Numbered from the stretch's first letter, positions 22,871 through 33,219 are shown. The stretch: 49,150 nucleotides of DNA from Welwitschia mirabilis (GCA_051453625.1 JBOZIK010000001.1:63642255-63691404); one strand, 5' to 3'. The notes: generated by a model from the letters alone, not told the origin. Made by a program: numbers and translations.

Positions 22871-23089
22871 TCATGTCAATACCAAGAGCATCTAATCAAT
22901 TTGAAATCTCATTAAATCACTTCTCGAAGTGATAAAATATGTGATCAACGTTTTGATCTAAGCTTCTTAGTAAATTTTGCTCTAATTCTTGCAATCCTTT
23001 ATCCCAAGGATTGAGGTTCCAACATTGTGAGCATCATCAGGAAAACCACCACCATTACTATTAGTTGCTATTAGGATCTAATATTTCTA

Positions 23090-23422
23090 ATGTAGTGAGA
23101 AAGCATTTAATATTTTTTAATCACTACACTGCTATATTCAGCAATCTATGAAGCCCACCGTCTTATTTGGTGATCTATAGTTAATCTATTATTCCCATTG
23201 TCTCATTCAGTGATCTGTGATTCAATAGATACTTAAAGGATAATTAGCCCCCAAATATAATAATCCAAGTCTCTGTTTCTCTTTAAAAAAGTACATAAGC
23301 CACTCATTTATAGGACATAAGCCCTTTCAACATAAATTCTTAAATAATGTGGGACTAAAGAAAAAGCAAGGAAATAACATTATATAGGAAAATATAAAAA
23401 TAAAACTATGGAGATCACGTCA
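23090..23422 (-). repeat. TRIM-like LTR d
   Basis: About 333 bp, starting TGACGTGATC (minus). It contains TAGTCCCACATTATTTAAG, then CCTATAAATGAG (TATA at 23305-23312, minus), then two to three GATCACYGAATGAG motifs. The adjoining PBS (23074-23086) is decayed to ATATTAGATCC. Confidence 0.7.
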
Positions 23423-23490
23423 TGCCAGCCCTCTTAATTAGCCTTATCTTGATTCATGAAGTTACTGATGGTACATTCCATGTTAGGTTT

Positions 23491-26280
23491 CAACATCAAA
23501 ACTCTCATAACTACATAAAGATTCTCCTTTTCAAATATTTTTATATGTTATCCTTAAGTAGTATGGATAAAGTTTGATATATATTGTCATTAATTATTTT
23601 CTCAATTATGAAATTATGACTCTTACATTTTTTAAGAACTCAAAACCTTAGAGATTTTATGGTGTCTTTAGTCTTCTAGAAAATTTTATATACTAGTAAT
23701 TATAATAAGAGACTTTTTCATCTTTCTATTACATCCTATGTTTTCAATTTCATTTGATAACTTATTCATTGGAGTATCAAATGCATTACATAGAATATGA
23801 ATGCAATCTTTAGAATATCTCTTACTTTATTATACAATCTTAAAAATTAAGGCTTCTAAATTGCTTTAATAACTGCATAAGAAAACTTTGGTGCTATGAA
23901 ATTAATAGCATAGGTAACAGGGCTTCCAATTCTAGAAATTCACAAGAAAAGTTCTATAATTCTTAGCTTCAGACATGCATAATTTATTATTGTTCTAATT
24001 TCTTATAATTTTTTTCCTTTTTTGTGATCATTTGTATTTGCTTTTATTTCTACAATATTAAAGTTTTTGAGGAACTTGCTCTTGATCTTTATTAACATAT
24101 TTGTTTCCTAAGGTTTTTGATATTATTAAGGTTTGCCTCATTTATAAATGGTTGACCTATAATGTTTTATTGGTAATGAGATGATGTTTCATCTTATACC
24201 AAGATAATATGCTGCTTTTTTTTTTGAAAACTTTGATATTCATTTTAGTATTGAAGCTTTCTCACTATTTTCTGAGTTATTTCACACTTGCCGTTACATT
24301 TGTCCTTTGCAGAAATGCAACTTAAACTAGCTAAGAAGTAAACCAAATCTAAGACCAAATCTAAGAAACATTTTATTCATTGAGGGAAGATTGTAACCTA
24401 TTATGGTCCCATCACAAATGTTAGTGCAAGTAGAAGAAAACTAGATACATTTCAAACATGTACTTATGCATTTTCAATGGATTTCAAAATAAGTATTGTC
24501 CCCCTTTCCCTTGTTGTTATTAGTTGCAACTTACCAAATAAACCCTTTGGATTTTTCTCTTTTACTTGACCTATAATTATTATCATATTTTAAGTTCCTA
24601 TGAACTCTATGGATATGTAATATTATAAGCTTTAATAGACTAAGATGTGCTTTTAATATCATAAGAAAAGATGACAATTTCCATTGAACATTAGTTTTTC
24701 ATGTTCTATGTCATGTTTATTTCATAACAATTCCTGAGTTCTTAAGAAAAATATCTTAGATTAATTTTGTTAAGTCCGGTATAGAATTGTAGATTAACCA
24801 TATTCATCTTTATGATTATTGATTTATTATTTATCTCAACACTTTTCCTTATTTAATTATGAGTTATAAATGCTATATGATAGGCTAAAGAGTAATAATT
24901 TAAAAATTGTTTTAATAGACTGATAATATACTTATGAGATTCTAAACATCTAGCATGGTGCTAGTGAAATAAAGAGCATATGTGTAGGTTTCTAGAGTGC
25001 TTTATTTATCTCTTTGTTTTCTTTGAATAAAAATCAAGTGATGTAGTGTTTTGTATATGAAGCCATTAGCCATATAAAGATAACATATCCATGTTTGTTT
25101 TTAGCAACTTTTCTTTATGCTTGATGGGACTCTATTCTTTGGATCATCACATGGAGGAATTTTAGCTATTTCTTTTAAATATTAAATTAGTTTTTTTCTC
25201 TTTCATTAAAAATCTTTACAATTTTGTTTATTACTCCTTTCCTAAAAGAAATGTCTGCATAGCACATCTTACATAATGAAAATAATTTTTAATAGTCAAA
25301 TAAAAGCATTCTGCTAGCTAAAGTCTATACTAGTTGAATTTTTAGACTGAAAGTCATTCTGACAATTTGAATTTGACTATCAGGTATGATATTGACCCTA
25401 AAATTGATAAGGGAATAAACTAGATGTAGTAAGAAAATTTGAAAACTTGCATAATGCATGCATACATTTAAACATTGATATAGCCATTATGAGGATAGTA
25501 GTTGAATTTATACTAGTCTCTATAAAATCCATCTAGTTTCTCTTGAGCATGCCCCTTCAAAGGGAACATTTAGAAATATTCCTCTTAATTGAACCTCTAG
25601 TTTACTATATCTTCAAACAATGTTATTTCCATAAAAACAATTTAAAATAGTATGTTTTAAAAATGTAATGTCTTTTATGTCTATCAAATAAGATCAGAGG
25701 TTTTAGATCCAAATTTTAATCAATTTAATTATTGCTAGAGTATTATTTGTATAAGGCATTTACTTGGAAACTAGAAGGATTTTTTATTTAAGATTATCTA
25801 TAATGGTTAGAATATTGTATGTTTGTCTAGAATCCTCTACAAATTGGAGGTGAATGCTAGTTTTTTTACTTATAGAAAAAATCATGCAGGTAGATTTAAG
25901 TTTTATGTGAAGGATTTTGTAAAGAATAATTTAGGCCTAGTTACTAACTTATTAATTAACAGATTGCTATTTTCTTATGGAAGCCATGTTAATGATTCTA
26001 AAAATTTGGCATCAAGTAGAGAGCTTACATAACCTTATAATTAATTATTTCTTAAAAGAACTATTGGGGATGTTAAATCAAAATCATAGTAAATAATTGG
26101 TAATATGCACAAAATGAAGTTTTTAGAAAGCTATAAGAGAAGTATTATAATAATTGCAACATTTTTGTCATTTTAGGAATCTGTTGAAAAATATTTAAAC
26201 AAAATGCAGAAATCAAAAATAATAATTTTAACCATAAGAAAGGTGAATATTAGCATCTAAACATTTAGGTAATAGATAAA
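23491..26280 (+). other. Gypsy B interior, middle part, no genes recognised
   Basis: AT-rich. Near 24300-24313 the sequence TGTCCTTTGCAG looks like a plant splice acceptor. After it, readable amino-acid text such as YYGPITNVSASRRKLDTF (one frame, about 24400-24455) is less degenerate than its surroundings and could be an exon of a carried gene. I cannot assign it. The frame at 25823-26032 (69 codons) has no recognisable family. Confidence 0.4.
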
Positions 26281-26602
26281 GCTTTAAACATATCTCCTCA
26301 CACAGCATTTGACATTGTAACAAGCATTGCTTTAGTAGCTATAGTCCTTCCATTAGGCATGAATAATTTAAGGCATGATTTATCCCTGATTTTATATGGC
26401 CTGGAATATTGGTACCAATGATGTAGCCAATTTGATGAATAATTCAGTAGGATTAGGTGTCTTAACTCTAAGGTTGCATTATATAATGAATATCAATAAC
26501 ACATTGCATAATTAAAGCACTAGTAGGCTTGGGTCTTATGAATGGAGGAGCTAGTGAAGTCTATGAGAGATCACTTGCTAAAGTTGTATCTAGTTATGGA
26601 TC
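26281..26602 (+). pseudogene. Relic of a PHT2;1-type plastid phosphate transporter
   Basis: Three blocks in the correct order match the plant PiT-family transporter of the plastid inner envelope, which moves phosphate into plastids. (1) ALNISPHTAFDIVTSIALVA at 26281-26340, from the region before and in the first membrane helix. (2) After a +1 frame change, FYMAWNIGTNDVAN and SVGLGVLTL at 26390-26470, containing the PiT signature GxNDVAN. (3) After loss of ~55 residues and another frame change, KVALYN, ITHCIIKALVGLGL and NGGASEVYERSLAKV at 26470-26590. There are no introns between blocks in what remains. It lies in sense orientation inside Gypsy B. The frameshifts and the deletion make it non-functional. 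Confidence 0.8.
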
Positions 26603-26800
26603 TTTAAACCAAAGAAGAGCAATATTTTGGAAGATTTGTAGAAGCAAGAAATACACATGATAGGAAGGAAATGGATGATACAATTGGAAAAGTAAGAAAT
26701 AGTTTAGGGATCTTCTAAAAACTCATATTATCAAAAGTAAGTTTTAAAGCTCAATGTCATGTTTGACTAACCATAAAGCTTGAAAGCAAAACTAGCATTA
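26603..26800 (+). pseudogene. Unidentified coding-like relic after the transporter
   Basis: Directly after the transporter text stops matching, one frame reads RRAIFWKI and, after a shift, GRFVEARNTHDRKEMDDTIG, then KVRNSLGI, and further on FKAQCHV and LTIKLESKT. This has the charge pattern of a real protein and few stops, but I do not recognise it, and it does not look like the rest of PHT2;1. It may be a second carried gene fragment or an unspliced part of the first. It ends in the gap at 26809. Confidence 0.35.
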
Positions 26801-26808
26801 TTTAAAGA

Positions 26809-27552
26809 NNNNNNNNNNNNNNNNNNNNNNNNNNNNNNNNNNNNNNNNNNNNNNNNNNNNNNNNNNNNNNNNNNNNNNNNNNNNNNNNNNNNNNNNNNNN
26901 NNNNNNNNNNNNNNNNNNNNNNNNNNNNNNNNNNNNNNNNNNNNNNNNNNNNNNNNNNNNNNNNNNNNNNNNNNNNNNNNNNNNNNNNNNNNNNNNNNNN
27001 NNNNNNNNNNNNNNNNNNNNNNNNNNNNNNNNNNNNNNNNNNNNNNNNNNNNNNNNNNNNNNNNNNNNNNNNNNNNNNNNNNNNNNNNNNNNNNNNNNNN
27101 NNNNNNNNNNNNNNNNNNNNNNNNNNNNNNNNNNNNNNNNNNNNNNNNNNNNNNNNNNNNNNNNNNNNNNNNNNNNNNNNNNNNNNNNNNNNNNNNNNNN
27201 NNNNNNNNNNNNNNNNNNNNNNNNNNNNNNNNNNNNNNNNNNNNNNNNNNNNNNNNNNNNNNNNNNNNNNNNNNNNNNNNNNNNNNNNNNNNNNNNNNNN
27301 NNNNNNNNNNNNNNNNNNNNNNNNNNNNNNNNNNNNNNNNNNNNNNNNNNNNNNNNNNNNNNNNNNNNNNNNNNNNNNNNNNNNNNNNNNNNNNNNNNNN
27401 NNNNNNNNNNNNNNNNNNNNNNNNNNNNNNNNNNNNNNNNNNNNNNNNNNNNNNNNNNNNNNNNNNNNNNNNNNNNNNNNNNNNNNNNNNNNNNNNNNNN
27501 NNNNNNNNNNNNNNNNNNNNNNNNNNNNNNNNNNNNNNNNNNNNNNNNNNNN
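26809..27552. other. Assembly gap (744 N) in Gypsy B
   Basis: It begins just after the coding-like relic and may hide more of the carried fragment. The apparent long frames on both strands across it are N-only artefacts. Confidence 0.99.
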
Positions 27553-29423
27553 AATCTTCTCATAATAAGGTAATGTAAGATATAGATATCTTAAAATCTA
27601 AAGTAGCTATTTTAATACTTTACATGGATGCATCCTTACTTGTAAACCCATCCAACCTTGCATTTAGTAGTATCCTCTCTTAACACATTGTCTTCACATT
27701 TACAGATCTTAAGGTGTATATAGTTATTTCTTCTTCATCATTTTACTCTGATCAATGTGTTTATCTAGCATAGATTATCAGGCTTTAAAGAATTTATGTG
27801 CATTACTATAACATTGTAATGATAAACATCAAGTTCTTATAGTAGTTTGCGTATTGTTTGTTAAGCACCTTTTAGGCTTTTGACATCTGTAATTATATAA
27901 ACTGATATGGAAATTAGAATCTTTTTATTTCATTATAAATACCTTAGATTATGTTAAGTGGAAGATGAAAATTGCAAGCAATAATTTTTTTAATTACATC
28001 ATAAATACTAAGTATTTATTATAGAGGATAAAGGAGAAATATATGCACCATATGCATGAAAGGTTAAACTCTATAGAGTAACATGGATAATTACTTATTT
28101 TTCTTTGCTTTTTTTTAATTATTTTGTTATAAAAAATAGTTCTTAATTATTGCAAATGCAACTCCTTTTCTCATATCTCTACAATACATCAAAGGGTTAA
28201 TATGTGCACAATTTAGAATCTTGTTGTAAGTGAAGCCACAGGAAAGTAGTTTAGAGAAATGCATAATGAATATTTTTGATATTAAACTATTATGATAGTC
28301 CGGTACCTTGATATTCTGATACATCATAAGTATGTAGGATTGCACATTTGTATACAAATGTAGATGCTAAGAATAACAAAGATACCTTGGCAAATGTCAA
28401 ACAATGATAAACATCATAGACATGCATAAAACTAGGAGTTATCTAGATTAAAAAAAGATTATAGATCTATACAAATTACATTTATGAATTTCTAATTTAT
28501 TTATTAGTGCATAGAGATCTAGATACAAAACCTATGATATACATTCTATAAGAAGGAAAGTGTGGAGTCAAGCTCTATGAAGGATATAAAGGTGTGAGAT
28601 TATTACTTTTAAAAATATTTATAATTAAATAAAAAATCCAAAATGAAGTTTTGTTATACTTCTTAATAATAGGATATATTAGTGTATTAACTTCCCATTT
28701 ATTTGTGTTAGTTTTCTTGAAGATACGACAACTGTATTAAGATTTTCTAATATCATAACACAAACTATCAATTAATATGATTATTTAAAGTGGTCTCGAT
28801 CTTTATACATATGTTATCATTATTATCTTTTTACATATTTAACTTAAATTATTTATTTCTTTTACTTTAGATCTCTATTTATCATTTAGTCAATTTATTT
28901 ATTAGTAAATAATCTATGATAAGACATTAAAAAATAATGATAATAATCTTAAATTATTTTTTATTTATATTAGTTATTATTATATATATCTTACCAATAC
29001 AATATGAGTCATAATTGTATAGACCTTTAAGATTAAATAAAGTATAAGATTATTGGTTGACATAAATAGAATTTTTGATAATGCTTAACCTTCTTATGAT
29101 TTAATGTAGTTAAAATTTTTAAAATTTACTTTAATATCAAAGCCTAAGATTAGAATTATTAACTCAATATTTCTAATTAAATCTTAAGAATAAGAAAAAT
29201 ATCCTATAGAGATTTTTAGCAATAGTTTATTATAGAAAATAGACAATGCATATAATTAGAAGAAAGATACATGCAACATTATAAGTGCAATGATTTAGAT
29301 TTTGGGGGTGGGGAGGGCCAGGGGGTTGGCAAGGAAAGAATAAAAGCTGCTTGAAATCATGAAATAAACATACTATAGTGAAAACCTAAAGTTTTCTTTT
29401 AAGTCTCAAGGATGAAACTTTGC
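27553..29423 (+). other. Gypsy B interior, right part, no genes recognised
   Basis: AT-rich sequence without recognisable protein motifs. The minus-strand frame at 28127-28357 has no family resemblance. Near the right end is an isolated G-rich stretch (29304-29325). The last ~40 bp (ending CTCAAGGATGAAACTTTGC) are conserved with the 3' end of Gypsy A. Confidence 0.5.
29304..29325 (+). promoter_or_regulatory. G-quadruplex-type motif
   Basis: Four G runs of 5, 4, 3 and 5, separated by T, A and CCA, in a region otherwise ~70% A/T. This meets the usual pattern for an intramolecular G-quadruplex on the plus strand, i.e. in the element's RNA, about 110 bp before the polypurine tract. Confidence 0.6.
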
Positions 29424-29434
29424 AAGGAATGGAG
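29424..29434 (+). other. Gypsy B polypurine tract
   Basis: AAGGAATGGAG immediately upstream of the right LTR (TGTCATG at 29438). It occupies the same position as AAGGAGGCGAGAA before LTR A. Confidence 0.75.
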
Positions 29435-29437
29435 TAA

Positions 29438-31120
29438 TGTCATGTCCAGACCTTTAAAGGTCTAAAGATGTAGATAAAAATTTTAATTAAAATAATTTTA
29501 TTATTATAGAGCCCTTAAGCTAGTTTAATTGTTGCATGTATTACTTCTTATTTTCCATTAGTCTAATTTTATTATAAATATTTTATGCTATAATTCCTTA
29601 CATTTTTTAGTAGTCATAATTTTTTCCTTTTTAAAAATTTTTTAAAAATTAATTATTGTTCTTGTCATTAAAATTTTGTAATTGTTGCACTTTTAGCTGG
29701 AGAATAGTTTAAATATGATTTTGAAAATTTTGTGATGTCATAAAAATTTCATGAGGAATATTGTTATTTATTGTTGAGATATAAATGCACCTAGTGGCTT
29801 GGCAATGAGTGGTTATCGAATATTTATCAACTTTTAACATCTTAACCACCCTCCTTTTTGATGTTTTATCTTCATATTCTCATGAGCCTTCTCATTTGAT
29901 CAAAATTTTGTTATAAATAGGACCCTCCTCCTTCTTTCATCTGACTTTTATTTTTAGCCTTTGAATTTTGAAAAAGACTTAAATTCTTCAAACATTATAT
30001 GGGTATGGTTTGATTTCATTCTTGCTTTTTTGTTAATCCTTTCCTTGTAAGCATTTCTTTTTTGTATCTCTATTATATATATATTTTTTTTCTTTTTTTT
30101 GCAAATATTGTAATGAAGCTAGAGATGTGTATTATTGATACCTGAATAGGTGCATTCCTAGATATAAATCTTAGATTCTACTATTTTCTGCTTGATGAAA
30201 TCTTCATGCATGTAAATCCAAGTTGTCTTATCAAGGGTTTATGTTTTGTTGATATACCTTCTCATACTTCTCTCAATGTCTTGGTTTTCTATAATCTTAT
30301 GGAATGAGTTTTCCAGTGATCGTTGAATGAGGTAGTGGAAAGTAAGAACCATAGATCACCGAATGAGGCAATGGGATTGATTGATTAATTGATTGATTAT
30401 ATCCCAAATCATTGAATGAGGTAGTAAGATTCATATATTGTTAAGTGAGGTAATAGAATAAAAAAATATATGAAATTTTATGAGAAATCCATAGATCACT
30501 GATAGAGCCACTAGATCCCATAAATCACTACATGAGGTAGTGGAGGAAATTGAAATATATATATATGTTGGTGAAAAATTATTTGGAAAACCAGTTATTT
30601 CTTATATCATTTCCATAAGGTCATCTTGACATTCTTGATTCCTATCTCGATAATCTTGAGACTTGGAATCTTAATCTTGCCTTACCATGGACCATACTAG
30701 GAACTGTAAAGGTTATAATTCTCATACCATCCTATTTTTATTTAATAGGTAGTTGAGTAGAGCATTAAAAAATTGATTTACCTTACCAAGGATGACATTT
30801 GAAGATGTTTATTTTATAGCTTGTACATGAGAATTATTAAGATGGAAAGGTCTTTTCATCATTGTAACTTATACTCTATTATATCTTGAGGTTGAATTTT
30901 AACATATGATGATACTTGAGTTATCTTAGAAATAAAGAAGTGTTTATTTTCTTTTGTGTTTAAACATCAAGAGAGTTATTTATCTTCTTCATCTTCAAAA
31001 GTTACTTAAGAATGCATTTTTGAGATGCATATAGATTCATTTAAGAATTGTTGGCTTAAATCTTTAATGGAAGCATTTGGGCAAGTTATAGCTTTTAGTT
31101 GTAAATTTTAAGACATTACA
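29438..31120 (+). repeat. Gypsy B 3' LTR
   Basis: 1683 bp, TGTCATGTCC to GACATTACA, matching 17313-19202. It retains the TATA block that the left LTR has lost and has one copy of the segment duplicated around the gap in the left LTR. The tandem motif cluster is at 30305-30560, with a (GATT)n-like run at 30378-30400. Confidence 0.9.
29912..29919 (+). promoter_or_regulatory. LTR promoter TATA box, Gypsy B 3' LTR
   Basis: TATAAATA followed by GGACCCTCCTCCTTCTTT. The same block stands in LTR A (3802). Confidence 0.6.
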
Positions 31121-31125
31121 AAAAT
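31121..31125. repeat. Target-site duplication of Gypsy B, right
   Basis: AAAAT directly after the LTR end TTACA. It pairs with 17308-17312. Confidence 0.9.
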
Positions 31126-32440
31126 GGGTTTACAAAGTATAGGTAAATCAAGAAGATAAAGTGAAAACTTTAAGAGAAATATTAGTGGCAAAGGTATTCA
31201 TGCAAAAATAAAGTATTATTTGTTTTAAAACTTATGCAACTATTTTAAGAATAAAGACCATTAGATTACTTCTTTTATTAGTACTTCAATTTGATGTAAA
31301 AGTTTATTAGCTACATATTACTTTAGCCTTTTTAAATGATAATCAACAAATATTTTTTTCTATAAATGCATGGAGAATTATGTTTATAGGCTAAAAAAGG
31401 TACATTATCATCTCAAGAAAGTACCAAGAGCTTCGTACAATACTTTGCACAATCATCTACTCAATAAAGGATATATAAGTTGCATTATAAAATCTACTTT
31501 ATTTCATAAGTGAAAGGATGATAAGGTAATCTTCATTTTAGTTTATGTAAATGCTGCTCTTTACTTTAAATCATCTAAAAAGCTATTGAAGGAGTTAAAA
31601 ATAGAAATTCAAGAAGTTTTTGATATGATAGACTTGAAATAGATAAAATATTTTTTAGCTTTGAAGTTAAACAAATTAAGAAGGGCAATACATTTAATCA
31701 AATTAAGTACGTAAGAAATTTATTAAAAAACTTTGATATACATACCACAAATGTAGTAATAATACCATTACCATATGACTTTGGTAAAAGAAGTACAAAA
31801 GATGAATGAAACATATTTAGGAAAATCATTATATATTTGACGTATCTTACATATTCTAGTCTAGATTTAGAATTTCTAGTATATGTAATTTCAATATACA
31901 TGATTAAATCAAATAAAAAACATTTAAAGGCAATAAAGTACATTTTTAGATATGTCAAAGCAATCATAAATAAAAGGTTGGAATTTACAAAAGATATAAA
32001 TATTCAATTTATATATAGTAATGATAATTTAAGAGGAGATTTTAAAGATAAAAAAACACTATAGCAATAATAATATTTCCTGGCTTGCATTTAATTTCTT
32101 AAAAGTTATATAAGAAATAATGCANNNNNNNNNNCTATTTTTTTTTCCTATAGAATCTAAATACATTGCAGTGTGCAAAGCAATAAAAACAATCATGTAG
32201 ATTGTGAAGGTAATGAAAGAACTTCATTTAAAGGTAGATACACTTATTCCATTATTTTTGATAATATTTAATCATAAATTTCGAAATAGCTCAACTACAA
32301 CATAAAAGACACAAATACATTGATATTAAGTATAACGACATCAAATATAAGGTAGAAGATAAACTAGTAATACTACAATATGTAAATACAAAAGACCAAC
32401 TTCCTAATCTTCTAATAAAGGAAATCAATAAAACATGAAT
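31126..32440 (+). pseudogene. Copia copy 1 reverse transcriptase and RNase H, remainder
   Basis: Reading resumes with WVYKV and LREILVAKVF, then HLKKVPRASYNTL (near 31410), the conserved block before the active site. ILVYVNAALY (about 31535-31564) occupies the position of the catalytic YVDD box, so both catalytic aspartates are gone. An intact-looking stretch follows at 31670-32060, then, past a 10-N gap (32125-32134), RNase H blocks: IAVCKAIKTIM, KHIDIKY and VNTKDQL (32160-32440). The gene ends shortly before the polypurine tract. The antisense frame at 31698-31967 is a shadow. Confidence 0.85.
32125..32134. other. Assembly gap (10 N)
   Basis: Short run of undetermined bases between the reverse transcriptase and RNase H relics. 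Confidence 0.99.
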
Positions 32441-32473
32441 GATGTACATTAAAGGTTTAATGAAATTGAAGTT

Positions 32474-32485
32474 AAAGTAGGAAAT
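32474..32485 (+). other. Copia copy 1 polypurine tract
   Basis: AAAGTAGGAAAT, decayed from a GTGGGAGATT-type tract, follows the RNase H relic and precedes the LTR at ~32486. Confidence 0.6.
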
Positions 32486-33145
32486 CTTAGTTATACTTAA
32501 CTTCTAAGTTATTTTTTTAATGTTTCATTCAATATGTTTGTAAGTGTATTAAATTAAAGTAAAATATATCTTAGGGTTTTCATCCTGCTTTCTTGAAAAT
32601 TTGAAGTTATAAATTAGGTAAAAGAAGCATTGCATTGCGTTAAAACTTATATTGTATTGAAATAACTATCATTTTTATATATAAAATAGAGAAGAAGCAT
32701 GCTTGATGTTGAACATCTTATGTTTTTTTTCCCCTACTCCTTTTACATTTTTTCTTCTTTCATTCTATAGTTACTTTCTTGATATTGCTACTATAAGATT
32801 CATTTTAATTTTCAAAAAAAGTACTTTTGATGTAATTTAAGAGGAAAAAATGGTTTTTAAATAGTTGTAGCCATTTGCAAATTGTTTAAGTTTCTTATTT
32901 TAGTCTTTTCAAATTCCACAATTATTTGTTTAATCAAAATGGCTCAAAACTTAACTTTCTAATAGTTATTTTATAAATTAAAGCTTAATATGTACCATTT
33001 AAAATAAAACCTAACTATTTTCAATTAAAAACATACTTTATTTATTCATTTTTAAACATTTTAAGTTACTATTATTAATTACTACACTGGTAAAGCAAAA
33101 TAGGCTATTTTAGCTACATAGGTCATGAGGCCAAGATTCCCTTTT
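32486..33145 (+). repeat. Copia LTR shared by copy 1 and copy 2
   Basis: About 660 bp, matching 13985-14615. On its left are the RNase H relic and polypurine tract of copy 1, so it is that copy's 3' LTR. On its right a PBS and further copies of the gag-side sequence follow, so it is also the 5' LTR of a second, directly repeated Copia interior. Confidence 0.75.
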
Positions 33146-33146
33146 C

Positions 33147-33160
33147 TAGTATTATAGATC
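33147..33160 (+). other. Copia copy 2 primer-binding site, decayed
   Basis: TAGTATTATAGATC stands where copy 1 has TAGTATCAAAGCTC. The following ~70 bp are alignable between the copies, which proves that internal sequence, not flanking DNA, follows this LTR. Confidence 0.6.
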
Positions 33161-33219
33161 AGAGGTTAAAAGATGTTACATGAATTCAAATTTTTAATTT
33201 TATAAGATAATAACTTTTA

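Larger units (their letters stand above)
21045..23490 (-). mobile_element. Head-to-tail array of a TRIM-like mini-retrotransposon, antisense
   Basis: Read on the minus strand, the array alternates short LTRs (23090-23422, 22406-22617, 21617-21934 and a truncated 21045-21180) with ~430-470-bp interiors. Each interior starts with a TGGTATTAGAGCC-type PBS and ends in a G-rich polypurine tract before the next LTR (TGACRTGATC start). Two interiors have the same length (467 bp). The repeat period is 680-810 bp. A fourth interior is cut off near 23490. Short LTRs, a tiny interior and LTR-sharing tandems are hallmarks of TRIM elements. The interior still encodes a short gag-like ORF. The array sits antisense inside Gypsy B. 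Confidence 0.75.
17313..31120 (+). mobile_element. Gypsy element B, non-autonomous, carrying foreign fragments
   Basis: A complete 13.8-kb element with TG...CA LTRs at 17313-19202 and 29438-31120, a tRNA-Met-type PBS (19206), a polypurine tract (29424-29434) and a perfect 5-bp target duplication. It lies inside the reverse transcriptase gene of Copia copy 1. The retained sequence before the polypurine tract (TCTCAAGGATGAAACTTTGC) matches that of Gypsy A, so it derives from a chromovirus-like family. The 10.2-kb interior shows no gag or pol of this family. Instead it holds an antisense TRIM-like array and a PHT2;1-like gene relic. This resembles large non-coding LTR elements (LARDs) that move with borrowed proteins. 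Confidence 0.88.
13985..33145 (+). mobile_element. Copia (Tork-like) retrotransposon copy 1, split by Gypsy B
   Basis: LTRs at about 13985-14615 and 32486-33145 match (shared blocks such as TTAGGGTTT, CTTGAAAA and GTTATAAATTAG). Between them, in order, are a tRNA-Met-type PBS, gag with zinc knuckle, protease, integrase, reverse transcriptase and RNase H, which is the Copia order with integrase before reverse transcriptase. The RGRGRG stretch before the zinc knuckle and the integrase style suggest the Tork lineage. The reverse transcriptase is interrupted at 17307/31126 by Gypsy B. Without that insertion the element would be ~5.3 kb, a normal Copia length. All genes carry stops and frameshifts. 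Confidence 0.85.

Noticed and set aside
21045-23490. CRISPR-like or ordinary satellite array
   Set aside because: The units are 680-810 bp, with PBS, polypurine tract and TATA in the right order for LTR elements.
31698-31967. 89-codon minus-strand ORF
   Set aside because: Antisense to the Copia reverse transcriptase relic.
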